From the NCBI RefSeq assembly GCF_004664715.2, contig NC_051074.1, forward strand, positions 19,159,558 through 19,223,557: a stretch of DNA of 64,000 nucleotides. Direction: 5' to 3'. This stretch comes from Peromyscus leucopus. Its lineage: Eukaryota > Chordata > Mammalia > Rodentia > Cricetidae. A program made the translations under genes and the position numbers. Positions 1 through 10,885 of the stretch are shown here, one piece after another; the first letter of the stretch is position 1; each line of letters opens with the position of its first letter. The notes beneath the pieces were generated by a model. It saw nothing but the letters and a program-made list of their open reading frames with translations. It ran no database searches and had not been told where the DNA came from.

Positions 1-936
1 AGTGGGGGTTGGAACTTCCAGATCCAAGCTGGAATGGCTACCCACTACATCTCCCCCTTTTTGTCTAAATAAGAAGGTTCTAAACTAATACAAGACTATA
101 TACAAAGGAATGGTTATCAAATATTGTTCAGAAATAATGAGAGATAATGACCTAGATAAGATGTAACTACAACCAATGCAAACAATATCAAGCAAGAAAC
201 ACATACTAAAATCCAGAGAAGTATAGAGCATAGGTAAATGGCATGTTATAAAGATCATTCAAAGGTGTCCTATCCTAAAGAACCTGAATCTAATACTTAA
301 TATGTTCTATCTAAGACTACATATATATATAAAGCATATATATAGTATATATGTAGTATATATAGTGTATATATATATATACATATATACATATATACAT
401 ACATACTAAGTTGTAACTGTAACTGCTAGTCTTCAATCCCATCAAAGACCTGAGAAGGAACATAATGGTCCCTGAGAAATGGTAGATGGATGCAAGCAAC
501 TTTCGGGAATCTTGCAAAAGTAGACCAAGACAGCTGGCAGCCTGGACAGTCACCTAATGTTTCTCAGCATTGTTGGTGCATTCAAATTGGCTACAGGTCT
601 AGAGTATCTGACAGACCATTTTCAGAAGCAGGAATTCTGAGAGACCATCTTACCCTGTCTTGGCAGAGTACAGTGGTCGCTTTCCTTGTGTCCCGCTTGT
701 CCAGAAAGGACAGCATTATATTTGTACTGTCAGCCATCAAGGCAAGGGCAGTTCTTTGCCCAGTAGGCCATTTTGTGCCAAAAAGACAAACTTCCAAATG
801 GAAATGTCTTAGAAGCCCAACATTCTCTCGGGTCTCCAGGCGCCTCCCCTCGCCCCGCCTCGTAGGCGTGACAGTTGCCAGAGTCTCAATGGGGGTTGGA
901 ACTTCCAGATCCAAGCTGGAATGGCTACCCACTACA
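1..936 (-). mobile_element. ERV (ERV2/ERVK-like) remnant: 3' internal region between two LTR edges
   Basis: Read on the minus strand. Bases 1-49 and 888-936 are near-identical 49-bp direct repeats (about 48/49), both ending in the plus-strand sequence 'ctacccactaca', which is an LTR start TGTAGTGGG on the minus strand. Next to copy 1, bases 50-66 are pyrimidine-rich (minus-strand GGGGGAGA-type polypurine tract), as expected just before a 3' LTR. Bases 65-840 resemble 17655-18400, the same part of another ERV in this window. At 836-870 a GC-rich stretch looks like the U3 of the truncated 5' LTR. There is no gag or pol here, so most of the body is deleted. The LTR start resembles what I remember of RLTR10-type elements. 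The 3' LTR continues off the window. Confidence 0.7.
318..402. repeat. AT-rich low-complexity tract inside the ERV
   Basis: Imperfect TA/TATG-rich sequence ('acatatatatataaagcat' and variants) within the ERV 3' internal region. The open frame on the minus strand over it is a by-product of low complexity. Confidence 0.8.
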
Positions 937-1420
937 GGTGAGGTGCTAGAATTCCCTGAGGCTAAGAAGTGGACAATATCCACCATTCTTCCTCTAGCCT
1001 TTTCAAGGAACTGAAGAAAGCAAGACTGCCTGCTGGGGAAAGGACAGGAAGGTTAACAACTGGCTTTACCACACCTGCTGAGGTAAGCCTTCACATAAGG
1101 AATGCCAAAGGAGATCTACAAGACAGAAAGAGAAAGTGGCCAAAATCTTTAGAGCCGGAGGTCACACTTAGTGGGCGATGTTCTCTATGGAAGCTTCATG
1201 TCCCTTTAGAAGCCCCTCTTTCCTCTGCCTCTGACTGTGTATCCTCTGCTCATCTATTTATCCTGAGATTATAGCCTTCACACTGCCAACTGTGGAGTAA
1301 GGTGTACCGTAAGCTAGTCCCCCTACGACTTTTACAAAATTAGATTTGCATACCTTAAATCACGACATTACCCAGTTATGGAAATTAGGTGTTCCAGACC
1401 AGCCCCTGACTGATGGGACT
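937..1420. other. No recognised feature
   Basis: Flank of the first ERV. It is AT-balanced sequence with no SINE, LTR or coding signature that I can recognise. Short open frames here have no protein features. Confidence 0.5.
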
Positions 1421-1424
1421 GAAG

Positions 1425-1620
1425 AGGAAGCCCAGCAGGGAAGAGCACTTGCTGATACTTCAGAGGTTCCAGGTTCCACCACCCACATGGTAGCTCACAA
1501 CTGCCTGGGGCTGCCGTTTCAGGGGCTCCAGTGCCCTCTTCTGGTCTCCAAGGGCACTAGGTATGCATGTGGTTCATATACATATGTGTAGACAAAACAC
1601 TCATTAAAAATGAATAAATA
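1425..1620 (+). mobile_element. Diverged B2/B3-family SINE
   Basis: The order of blocks matches B2/B3: 'agcacttgctgatacttcag', then a promoter-like 'ggttcca', then 'acatggtagctcacaactgc', then 'gccctcttctggtctc', ending in an A-rich 'attaaaaatgaataaataa' tail. It is heavily mutated and therefore old. No clear target duplication was seen. Confidence 0.65.
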
Positions 1621-2049
1621 AGGAAGCACTTGACTTACAGAAACACCGTCTCCATGTTTTAATATTTAACAGTAAAAACCACACTTCCCTCAGACCATAC
1701 ATTATTTATTAGAATACTACACGAATTAGATTCTCCCCGTCGAGGTAAGGCCTCTCGAGTTTGTTTTTGTTTTGCTTTTTGGCTTAAATGATGAAGACAT
1801 TTAATCATCTCTTAGAACTAGAACCTGTATGTAGGAAGCTGAGGACTGGTTTGCAGTTCAACCATTCAAATGGAATCACAGGATCTTCCTTCCTCTCCCC
1901 TCTGCTGGCCTCCTGAATTCAAGATGGCTTCCACAGCTCCACATCACAGAACCTTATGTAATAGACCTCTGTGGAAGAAGGAAAGGGCTGGAGGCAAAGC
2001 ACGCGCAGAGCTGTGGATTCAAACTCTAGCGCTGCATGACCCTGGAACA

Positions 2050-2280
2050 CTGGTGTGTGCTTTAATCTCAAAACACAGGAGGTGGAAGCAGAAGGATCGC
2101 ACAGTTAAGGTCATCCTTGGCACACAGCAAGTTAGGAGTCAGCCAGGGCTCCGTGGGACCCTGTCTCTAAAAACAACAACAATAATAAATTCAGGACCGC
2201 AGGGTCTAGCTAAGAGCTAGAATGTGTGCTTAGCACACAAAAAGCCTTGGTGGCATCTGCAGCACATAATTAATTGATTA
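2050..2280 (+). mobile_element. Old B1/B4-like SINE followed by an ID-like fragment
   Basis: 'gtgtgtgctttaatctcaaa' through 'cagccagggctccgtgggac' and 'cctgtctctaaaaacaac' follows the B1 body at low identity, ending in an A-rich tail. Bases 2198-2265 ('ggtctagctaagagctag', 'gtgtgcttagcacacaa') look like a decayed ID/tRNA-derived unit. Confidence 0.5.
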
Positions 2281-2683
2281 GCTAATTAATTGATAAAGAA
2301 AAAACATAGGCCCTATTAGCCACTTAAAATATAAACCAGTCTGCTAATTCCTAATGCCAAGCACCTGGTAGAACTTTTTTGGTAACAGGGTTCATGGGAC
2401 CCTGCAGAAACTGGATCCAGTCTAGTTGCGTACCACCCATTACTTAAGTCTCCAGATCAAGAACACTCAGCTGACTGAGCCTTTGAATCCCATGCACTTA
2501 CACACTCTTTTCCATCTTCCCTATGCAGATACTGTTGCCATCTTCTATTAGTTTCAAATGTCTGTCTCTTCAACCAGACTATGAGCAGCATTCATAAGAC
2601 TCTGGTTAATTCTCCATGGTTTCCCTGGTAGCCAACACAGTCGGGTACTCTGAAGTACTTATGGGAAAGTATCAGGGGGTTGA

Positions 2684-2875
2684 AGAGATGGCTCAGTCAT
2701 GAGCTGTTTAAGCATGGGAACCTGAGTTTGAACCCCAGCATCCATGAAAAAAAGCATGATCCATGGCATTTTCTTATAATCCTAGCTTTGGAAAGCTGGA
2801 GACAGCAGACCTCTGGGGCTTACTGGCCAGCCTAGCCTAATTGGTAAGACCTACTCCCATGGAGAGACTCTGTCT

Positions 2876-2907
<32 letters not shown>
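2684..2907 (+). mobile_element. B4 SINE with poly(A) tail
   Basis: A tRNA-like head ('gagatggctcagtcatgagc', 'gagtttgaaccccagcatcc') is fused to a B1-like tail ('ataatcctagctttggaaag', 'gagactctgtctcaaaaa'), the composite structure of rodent B4. It ends in an uninterrupted A run of about 29 bases at 2878-2906. Confidence 0.75.
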
Positions 2908-2934
2908 CAGTTAAAGAGTGCTTGCTGCAGAGAC

Positions 2935-3122
2935 CTGCAGTCAAACAATTAGGTCAAGTTCAGGGAATCCTGCTGAGAGAGGGAAGAAGGATTGTATGAG
3001 CCAGAGGAAGGACATCATAAGAAAATCCACAGAATCGACTAACCTGCACTCATAAGGGCTCACAGAGACTGAACTGACAACCAGGGAGCCTGCATGTGAC
3101 TGACCTAGGCCCTCTGCATATC

Positions 3123-3177
<55 letters not shown>

Positions 3178-3316
3178 CAGTTGTGTGGCTTGGTGCGACT
3201 CCTGGCAGTGGGAGCAGGGGCTGTCTCTGGCTCTTGTGCTGGCTTTTGGGAACCCACTCCTCATACTGGGTTGCTTAGCCCAGCCTTAATACAAGGGAAG
3301 TATGTAGTCTCTTTAA
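2935..3316 (+). mobile_element. L1 3' UTR fragment, plus strand, carrying an expanded (TA)n
   Basis: Matches the rodent L1 3' UTR order: 'gggaagaaggattgtatgag', 'ctgacctaggccctctgcat', 'cagttgtgtggcttggt', 'gtgggagcaggggctgtctc', 'catactgggttgcttagccc'. The 3' remainder is missing where an oppositely oriented L1 begins near 3317. A (TA)n array replaces the short AT motif normally present in the middle. Confidence 0.8.
3125..3175. repeat. (TA)n microsatellite
   Basis: About 25 uninterrupted TA units between 'ctctgcatatctgca' and 'tgacagttg', inside the L1 3' UTR. Confidence 0.95.
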
Positions 3317-4332
3317 GTTTTTACTTTAACATATCAATCACAGTTTCCCCTCCCTCCCCTCCTCTTGCTCTCTTCCACTTCCTTCCCACCCCCCACCGGC
3401 TCCCCAAAGAGGGTAAGGCCCCCCATGGGGAGTAAACAAAGCCTGTCATATCAAGTTGGGGTAGGACCAAGCTCCTCCCCGTTGCATCAAGGCTGAGCAA
3501 GGTGTCCCTCAATAGGGAATGGGCTCCAAAAAGCCACTTCATGCACTAGGGATAAATCCTGGTCCCACTGCCAGGGACCCCACAAGCTGCCCAAACAACA
3601 CAACTGTCACCCATACTCAGAGAGCCTAGTTCGGTCACTTGCAGGTTCAGAGTCTATGACTCCCACTAGCTCAGGTCAGCTGTCTCTGTGGGTTTCCCCA
3701 TCATGATCTTAACCTCCCCCCTTGCTCCTATAATCTCTCCTCCCTCTCTTTGATTGGACTCCAGGAGCTCCGCCCAGTGCTTAGCTGTGGATCTCTGCAT
3801 CTGCTTCCATCAGTTACTGGATGAAGGTTCTATGATAACAATTAGGGTAGTCATCAGTCTGATTACAGGAGGCCAGTTCAGGCATCCTCTCCACTGTTGC
3901 TTGGAGTCTTAACTGGGGTCATCTTTGTGGACTTCTGGGAAATTCCCTAGCACCATGTTTTTCCCTAACCCCACAATGGATCCCTCTATCAAGATATCTC
4001 TTTCCTTCTCTCCCTCTCTCCCAAGTTGACCATCCCATTCCTTCATGTTCTCATATCCACCCTCCTCCTGACGCATTCCCAGTTTACCCAGGAGATCTTA
4101 TCTCTTTCCCCTTCCTAGGGCAATCCATGCATGTCCCTCTTAGGGTCCTCCTTGTTTCCTAGCTTCTCTGGGGTTGTGGATTATAGCCTGGTTATCCTTT
4201 GCTTTACATCTAGTATTCACTTATGAGTGAGTACATACCATGATTTTGTGTTTCTGGGTCTGGGTTACCTCACTCAGGTTGTTTTTTCTAGTTCCATCCA
4301 TTTGCCTGTAAATTTCATGATGTCATTTTTTT

Positions 4333-5673
4333 CCTCTTTCTTTTATTTATTTATTTATTTTTTTTCTTTTTTTCCCTTTTATTTTATTTTACAATACCAT
4401 TCAGTTCTACATATCAGCCACAGATTCCCTTGTTCTCCCCTCTCCTACCCCCTCCCCTTCCCCCCAGCCCACCCCCCATTTCCACCTCCTCCAGGGCAAA
4501 GCCTCCCCTAAGGACTGAGATCAACTTGGTAGACTCAGTCCAGGCAGGTCCAGTCCCCTCCTCCCAGACTGAGCCAAGCATCCCTGCATAAGCCCCAGGT
4601 TTCAAACAGCCAACTCATGCAATGAGCACAGGACCCGGTACCACTGCCTAGATGCCTCCCAAACAGATCAAGCCAATCAACTGTCTTACCTATTCAGAGG
4701 GCCTGATCCAGTTGGGGGCCCCTCAGCCTTTGGTTCATAGTTCATGTGCTTCCATTCGTTTGGCTATTTGTCCCTGTGCTTTATCCAACCTTGGTTTCAA
4801 CAATTCTCGCTTAGAAAATTGGGAATCAATCTCCCCCAAGATCCAGCTATACCACTCTTGGGCATATACCCAAGAAATGCTCAATCATACCACAAGAGCA
4901 CTTGCTCAGCTATGTTCATATCAGCATTGTTTGTAATAGCCAAAACCTAGAAACAACCTAGATGCCCTTCAACTGAAGAATGGATAAATAAATTGTGGCA
5001 CATATACACAATGGAATACTACTTAGCAGAGAAAAACAATGACATCATGAGGTTTGCAGGCAAATGGATGGATCTAGAAAAAAATCATCCTGAGTGAGGT
5101 AACCCAGACTCAGAAAGACAAATATGGTATGTACTCACTCATAGGAGGATACTAGATGTGGAACAAGGATGGCTGGACTGCTACTCACATCACCAGGGAG
5201 GCTACCTGGAAAACAGGACCACAAGAAAGACACGGGGATCGCCCAATGATGGAGAAATGGATGAGATCTACATGAACAGCCTGGACATGAGTCGGGGTAA
5301 TGAAGGGCGAGGGTTGAGGGAAAGAGAGCTTGAGGGAGCGGGAGATCCCAGCTGGATCAAGAACAGAGAGGGAGGACAAGGAATAGGAGACCATGGTAAA
5401 TGAAGACCACATGAGAATAGGAAGAAGCAAAGTGCTAGAGAGGCCCACAGAAATCCACAAAGATACCCCCACAATAGACTGCTGGCAATGGTTGTGAGAC
5501 AGCCCGAACTGACCTACTCTGGTGATGGGATGGCCAAACACCCTAATTGTGGTGCTAGAAACCCCATCCAATGACAGACAGATCTGGATGCAGAGATCCA
5601 CGGCTAGGCTCTGGGTGGAGCTCCGGGAGTCTAATTAGCGAGAAAGAGGAGGGTTTATATGAGTGAGAATTGT
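4333..5673 (-). mobile_element. Second L1, twin-primed, nested inside the outer L1
   Basis: The 3' part (4333 to about 4808) is L1 3' UTR on the minus strand, starting with a T-rich stretch (its A-rich tail). The 5' part (about 4809-5673) runs on the plus strand through the end of ORF2 and into the 3' UTR, ending 'gagaattgttgaa'. The same short sequence, inverted, opens the minus-strand part at about 4797-4810, so the two halves overlap by roughly 13 bases at the inversion point. A duplication, 'tgatgtcattttttt' at 4318-4332 and 'tgaagtcattttttt' at 5674-5688, brackets it, and the host L1 sequence is continuous once it is removed. Confidence 0.85.
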
Positions 5674-6209
5674 TGAAGTCATTTTTTTTTAAACCACTGA
5701 GTAATACCCCATTGTGTAAATGTATCACATTTTCTTTATCCATTCTTTGGTTGAGGGGCATCTAAGCTGTTTCCAGTTTCTGGCAGCTATGAATAATGCT
5801 GCTGTGAACATAGTTGAGCCAGTGTCCTTGTGGTATGATTGTGCATCCTTTGGGTATATGCCCAAGAGTGGTATTGCTGGATTGAGGTAGATTGATTCCC
5901 AATTTTCTGAGAAAACACCATGTTGATTTCTAGAGTGGCTGTACAAGTTTGCACTCCCACAGGCAGTGAAGGAGTGTTCCCCTTACTCCACATGCTCTCC
6001 AACATAAACTGTTATCAGTGTTTTTGATCTTTGCCACTCTGTCACGTGTAAGGTGGTATCTCAGAGTCATTTCACTTGCATTTCCCTGATGACTAAGAAT
6101 GTTGAACAATTCCTTAAATGTCTTTTGGCCATTTGAGATTCTTCTGTTGAAAATTTTCTGTTTAGATCTATTTTTTTTAAATTGGATTATTTGGTATTTT
6201 GATGTCTAG

Positions 6210-6371
6210 TTTCTTTCTTTCTTTCACTATTTCTTTTTCTTTTTTTGAGACAACACTTCTCTGTATAGCTTTGGAGCCTGTCCTGGAACTCGCTCTGTAA
6301 ACCAGACTGGCCTTGAACTGCCTCTGCCTCCTGAGTGATGGAATTAAAGGCATGTGCCACCATGGCCCAGC
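6210..6371 (-). mobile_element. B1 SINE inside the L1
   Basis: T-rich start, then the antisense B1 body ('gagcctgtcctggaactcgc', 'cctccagagtg'-like region, 'attaaaggcatgtgcca') ending 'cccagc'. It is flanked by 'tgatgtctag' at 6200-6209 and 6372-6381. It is more diverged than the other B1s with duplications here. Confidence 0.85.
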
Positions 6372-7212
6372 TGATGTCTAGGTTCTTGAGTTCTTTAGAT
6401 ATTTTGGAGATCAGCCCTCTGTCAGATGTGGGGTTGGTGAAGATCTTTTCCCATTCTGTAGGCTGCCATTTTGTCTTATTGACCATGTCTTTTGCTTTAC
6501 AGAAACTTCTCAGTTTCAGGAGGTCCCATTTATTAATTGTTGCTCTCAGTGTCTGTGCTACTGGTGTTATATTTAGGAATGGTCTCCTGTGCCAATGTAT
6601 TCAAGGCCACTCCCCACTTTCTCTTCTATCAGGTACAGTGTAACTGAATTTCTGTTGAGGCCTTTGACCCACTTGAACTTAAGTTTTGTGCATGGTGATA
6701 GATATGGATCTATTTACAATCTTCTACACATTGAGATCCAGTTATGCCAGCACCATTTGTTGAAGATGCTTTCTTTTTTTCCATTGTACAGTCTTTGAAG
6801 AAAGAAATTAAAGAAGATATCAGAAAATGGAAACATCTCCCATGCTCTTGGATACACAGGATCAACATAGTAAAAATTGCAGTCTTACCAAGAGCAATCT
6901 ACAGATTCAATACAACCTTATCAAAATCTCAACATAATTCTTCACAGGCCTCAAAAGAACAATACTCAACATCATATGGAAAAACAAAAAAAACCCCAGG
7001 ATATCCAAAACAATCCTGTACAATAAAGGAACCTCCAGAGGCATCACCACCCCTGACTTCAAGCTCTACTGTAGAGCTATAATAATAAAAACAGCTTGAT
7101 ATTGGCATAAAAACAGACACGTGGATCAATGGAATTGAATTGAAGACCCTGACATTAATCCACATACCCATGAACACCTGATTTTTGACAAAGAAGCCCA
7201 AACTGTACATTG

Positions 7213-8649
7213 CACTGAAACCTTCTGGCCCTGGGCTTTTTTTGGTTGGGAGACTTTTAATGACTGCTTCTATTTCTTTGGGAGTTATAGGTCTATTTAA
7301 GTTGTTTATCTGGTCTTGATTTAGTTTTGGTATGTATTACCTATCCAGAAAATTGTCCATTTCTTTGAGATTTTCCAATTTTGTGGAGCACAGGTTTTTG
7401 AAGTATGACCTAATGATTCTCTGGATTTCCTCAGTATCTGTTGTTATGTCTCCCTTTTCATTTCTGATTTTGTTCATTTGGATATTCTCTCTCTACCTTT
7501 TGGTTAGTTTGAATAAGGGTTTGTCTATCTTGTTGATTTTTCTCAAAGAACCAACTCTTTATTTCATTGATTCTTTGTATTGTTCTCTTTGTTTTTATTT
7601 TATTGATTTCAGCCCTAAATTTGATTATTTCCTGGTGTCTATTCCTCCTGGGTGAATTTGCTCCTTTTTGTTCTAGAGCTTTCAGGTGTGTTGTTAAGTC
7701 ACTAGTGTGAGATTTCTCCAAATTCTTTATGTAGGCACTTTGTGCTATGAATTTTCCTCTTAGCACTGCTTTCATAGCGTCCCATAAGTTTGGGTATGTT
7801 GTGCATTCATTTTCACTGAATTCTGGGAAGTCTTTAATTTCTTTATTTCTTCCTTGACCCAGTGATGATTCAGTTGATCATTCTTCAGTTTCCATGAAAT
7901 TGTAGACTTTCTGTAATTTGTGATGTTGTTGAATTCTAATTTTAAGCCATAGTGATCCAATAAGATACAGGGGGTTAGTCCAATTTTTTTTGTGTCTGTG
8001 GAGATTTGTTTTGTGCCTGAGTATGTGGTCAGTTTTAGAGAAGGTTCCATGAAGTGCTGAGAAGAAGGTATGTCCTTTTGTGTGTGGGTAGAATGCTCTA
8101 TAGATGTCTGTTAAGTCCATTTGAGACTAACATCTGCTGCTTCCCTTATTTCTCTGTTAAATTTCTGTCTGGCTGACCTGTCTGTTGGTGAGAGTGGGGT
8201 GATGAAGTCTCCCACTATCAGTGTGCGGTGTTTGATGTGTGATTTAAGTTTTCGTAACATCTTTTACAAATTTTTTAAATTTGGGGCATAAATGTTCAGA
8301 ATTGAAACTTCATCTTGGTTTATTTTTCCTGTGATGAATATGAGATCTCCTTCTCCATCTCTTTTGATTAATTTTAGTTTGAAGTCTATTTTATTAGATA
8401 TTAAGATAGCTGCACCAGCTGGTTTCTTGGGTCCATTTGATTGGAAAATCATTTCCCTACCTTTTACTCTGAGGTAATGCCTGTCTTTGAAGTTGAGGTG
8501 TGTTTCTCATATGCCTTAGAAGGATGGATCCTGTTTTCATACCCATTCTGTTAGTCTGAGTCTTTTTATAGGCAAATTGAGTCCATTCATATTGAGATAT
8601 TAATGACCAATGATTGTTAATTCCTGTTAATTTTTTTTGGCTTTTGTTG

Positions 8650-8695
<46 letters not shown>

Positions 8696-8903
8696 CCCTT
8701 CTTTAGGATTTGCTGGAGTGTGATCATCTGTGTTTTTGTGGGTGTAGCAAACTTCGGTGGGTTGGAGTTTTCCTTCTAGTACTTTCTGTAGGGCTGAATT
8801 TGTGGTTAGGTATTGTTTAAATCTGGCTTTGTCATGGAATATCTTGTTTTCTCCATCTATGATGATTGAAAGTTTTGCTGGGTATAGTAGTCTGGGCTGC
8901 TGG
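7213..8903 (-). mobile_element. L1 5' half (end of ORF1 to start of ORF2 reverse transcriptase), minus strand
   Basis: Minus-strand frames give, from high to low coordinate, the ORF1p C-terminal domain (8750-8890; 'YPAKLSIIIDGENKIFHDKA'), a (TG)n-disrupted inter-ORF region, ORF2 endonuclease-region sequence (8264-8452; 'RDGEGDLIFITGKI' and 'ILNIYAP'), and linker ORF2 sequence down to the first reverse-transcriptase residues near 7230 (matching the 'SPGPEGF' motif). It is 5' truncated at 8903. The rest of the reverse transcriptase is missing. It may be a separate copy, or the 5' part of the neighbouring L1 after rearrangement. Confidence 0.8.
8652..8692. repeat. (TG)n microsatellite
   Basis: About 20 TG units between 'ttgttggttt' and 'tttcccttc', at the L1 inter-ORF region. 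Confidence 0.95.
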
Positions 8904-9119
8904 GGGTACATTGGGTTGGGGAAGGGGTACAGGATATGCCCTGGGACCTGGGGCCTAGAGAGCATGGCTGTCCAGCCAGGAGACGGGCCACTCACCTCCA
9001 TTTGTTTGTTTGTTTTTAACTGGAGCTTAGTAGTATAGGGGAACAGGCGGGTACCTGTGTTTACTTATCACGGATTATTGTGCAGGGATTGTTTATAAAA
9101 TTTGCTCAGGGAAATACAA

Positions 9120-9535
9120 TTTTCATACAGTTTTAATTAGTTTTCTCATTACTGTGACTAAATATCTGATTTAAAAAACATCTCGAGGGAGGGAAGTATA
9201 GAGGGAAGGAAGGACCGAGGGAGTGAAGGAGGAAAAAAGGATTTATTTTCGATTCAGTCCATCATGGCAGCGAAGGCATGGCAGGGCCATGAAGTTAAAA
9301 GGTTAGACTGGATCCCCAGTCAGAAAGTCGGGCAGAGGGATGTTTGTGCCCCGACCACTTGCTCCATTACTTTTTATCCAGTCTGTCAGCGGTGAAATGG
9401 TGCTACCCTCATGTAAAGTGGATCTTCCCACCCAGTTGAACTTCTCTGTAAACCTCATCACAGACACTGAGAGAGTTTTGTCTCCAAGGTTCTACTCTAA
9501 AATCTCTCAAGTTGACAGCCAAAATTAACCATACA
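9120..9535. mobile_element. URR1-like/hAT-type nonautonomous DNA element
   Basis: Contains 'attagttttctcattactgt', 'ggatttattttcgattcagt', 'ccatcatggcagcgaaggca' and ends 'caagttgacagccaaaatta'. This is the layout of rodent hAT-Charlie-type elements also seen at 42469, 44087 and 50339. It is diverged, and the family assignment is from recalled sequence. Confidence 0.55.
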
Positions 9536-9539
9536 CAAC

Positions 9540-10636
9540 CACCTAGAATATATGGAATAAAGCTTTATTTTAAGAATTGGACAGCTTACAGTTGGGAGAA
9601 GGGTAAATGAAATCCTGAAAAAAGACGTTCAAGAATTTCGAAAGGACCGGTTATTCCGGTACACAGGCTCAAATGGACAAGTAAGAGCTTACGGGAAAAC
9701 TGACTCTCTGATGCTCTAATGGACCCTGAAGAGCTTGTGTCAAGGTCTACGGAAAGGTGCTCCATTTTGTTGGTTAACACTTGTGCATACACAGTGCAAC
9801 ATTTGATGATGATTTCTTTTCCTGGTCTACACAGTCAGCAATTGGGAAGAGTGTACCCAGAGAATCTCTGTCTCTCACATCAGCAGCCTTCAGGAAGTGA
9901 TGGTTACATCTTCTGTTCTGCTTTCCAGATCCCTTCTGTCCTCTTCCTCCTCAAGCTACTCTAACCAGAGTAGTAGGCTATTGTCTGCAATTTTTCAGGA
10001 AATTCTTGGCCTTGCATTTCCTCTTGTAGTCACTAGATGATAACCGAGGTCACTTCTCAGACTCCATTGTAGGGCTAAACCAGCGAAATCACGTGCAGCC
10101 CCAGACTCTGTTGACCCCTAGCTTACTCTGTTGGTTAGAGTTGAGGTGATTTCTACACAGAGGGCTGGGAAATTTCTGGCGTCCCTTGTGGTCCCAGTGT
10201 CATGTAGAGTTTTCACAGCCACTTTAAGCTTGGATTGGCCTGTCTTGCACTTTCAGTTGGCCTTGGCTGACAGAACATGACAACTGAAGAGATTGCTAGC
10301 AAGTTGAGCTATACTCAGCAAGGCAAGAAAAAGTCCCTAAAATAAAGTGGTCAAGTGTAATCAGCAAGTCTTCAAAAGAGTCATCATGTTCATTTTATTA
10401 TTTCTAACTGTAACTAAGTTTTTGTCCCAACTGTAAGCCCCCCTGAAAACAGACCCTGAAATAGAACACAAACTGGTTATCAACTAAGGATTATTATTTT
10501 TTTTTCCAGGAGAAAGAAAGCATGGGTTAAACAAAAGATTTAACTGTATATTTTACCTTATAAAGAGATTTGCCAGGACAATGATTTTTCTTTCATATTC
10601 ATATTCTCATTCTATAAAATAAATGGTAAGTGGATT
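9540..10636. other. About 1.1 kb with no recognised repeat
   Basis: No SINE, LTR or L1 signature. On the minus strand a 68-residue frame (9586-9792) lies just upstream of an AATAAA-type signal (plus-strand 'agctttatttta', about 9560). This could be chance or the end of an unannotated transcript. I do not recognise the peptide. Confidence 0.4.
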
Positions 10637-10651
10637 AAACATATACAAGAA

Positions 10652-10870
10652 GTCTGGAGAGATGGCTCAGCAGTTAAGAGCACTGACTGCTCTTCCAGAG
10701 GTCCTGAGTTCAATTCCCAGCACCCACAAGGTGGCTCACAGCCATCTATAATGAGATCTCGTGCCCTCTTCTGGCATGCAAGGATACATGGAGGCAGAAT
10801 GTTGTATACATAATAAATAAATAAATTTAAAAAAACAAACAACAATCTCTCAATTGAGGCTCCTTTAAAA
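10652..10870 (+). mobile_element. B2 SINE with 15-bp target duplication
   Basis: A typical B2: 'ctggagagatggctcagcag', 'gctcttccagaggtcctgag', 'gcccacaaggtggctcacag'-type body, 'gtgccctcttctggc', then 'aataaataaataaat'. The duplication 'aaacatatacaagaa' is perfect at 10637-10651 and 10871-10885. The tail includes extra non-B2 bases before the second copy. Confidence 0.93.
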
Positions 10871-10885
10871 AAACATATACAAGAA

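Larger units (their letters stand above)
3317..7212 (-). mobile_element. Twin-primed L1 (outer element), minus strand, interrupted by L1 and B1
   Basis: Three blocks form one element. (1) 3317-4332 is L1 3' UTR read on the minus strand, with the purine-rich end of the 3' UTR at 3340-3395. (2) 5674-6793 resumes in the ORF2 C-terminal part, minus strand, where the first block stopped. (3) 6794-7212 is ORF2 sequence in the plus orientation, encoding a stretch typical of L1 downstream of the reverse transcriptase ('[14 protein letters not shown]'). Its 5' end abuts the 5' end of block 2. That is the geometry of a twin-priming inversion. The reading frames are broken and the copy is dead. No target duplication was found at the outer edges, because both flanks are other L1 pieces. 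Confidence 0.75.

Noticed and set aside
490..1014. 174-codon plus-strand open frame
   Set aside because: Antisense to the first ERV's 3' internal region and LTR edge, and it crosses the repeat boundary at 936.
2941..3278. Frames with long Tyr/Ile repeats
   Set aside because: Produced by the (TA)n array. Not coding.
8627..9001. 124-codon minus-strand frame that could be read as a His/Thr-rich protein
   Set aside because: It is the L1 ORF1 C-terminus read through the (TG)n microsatellite and into flanking sequence.
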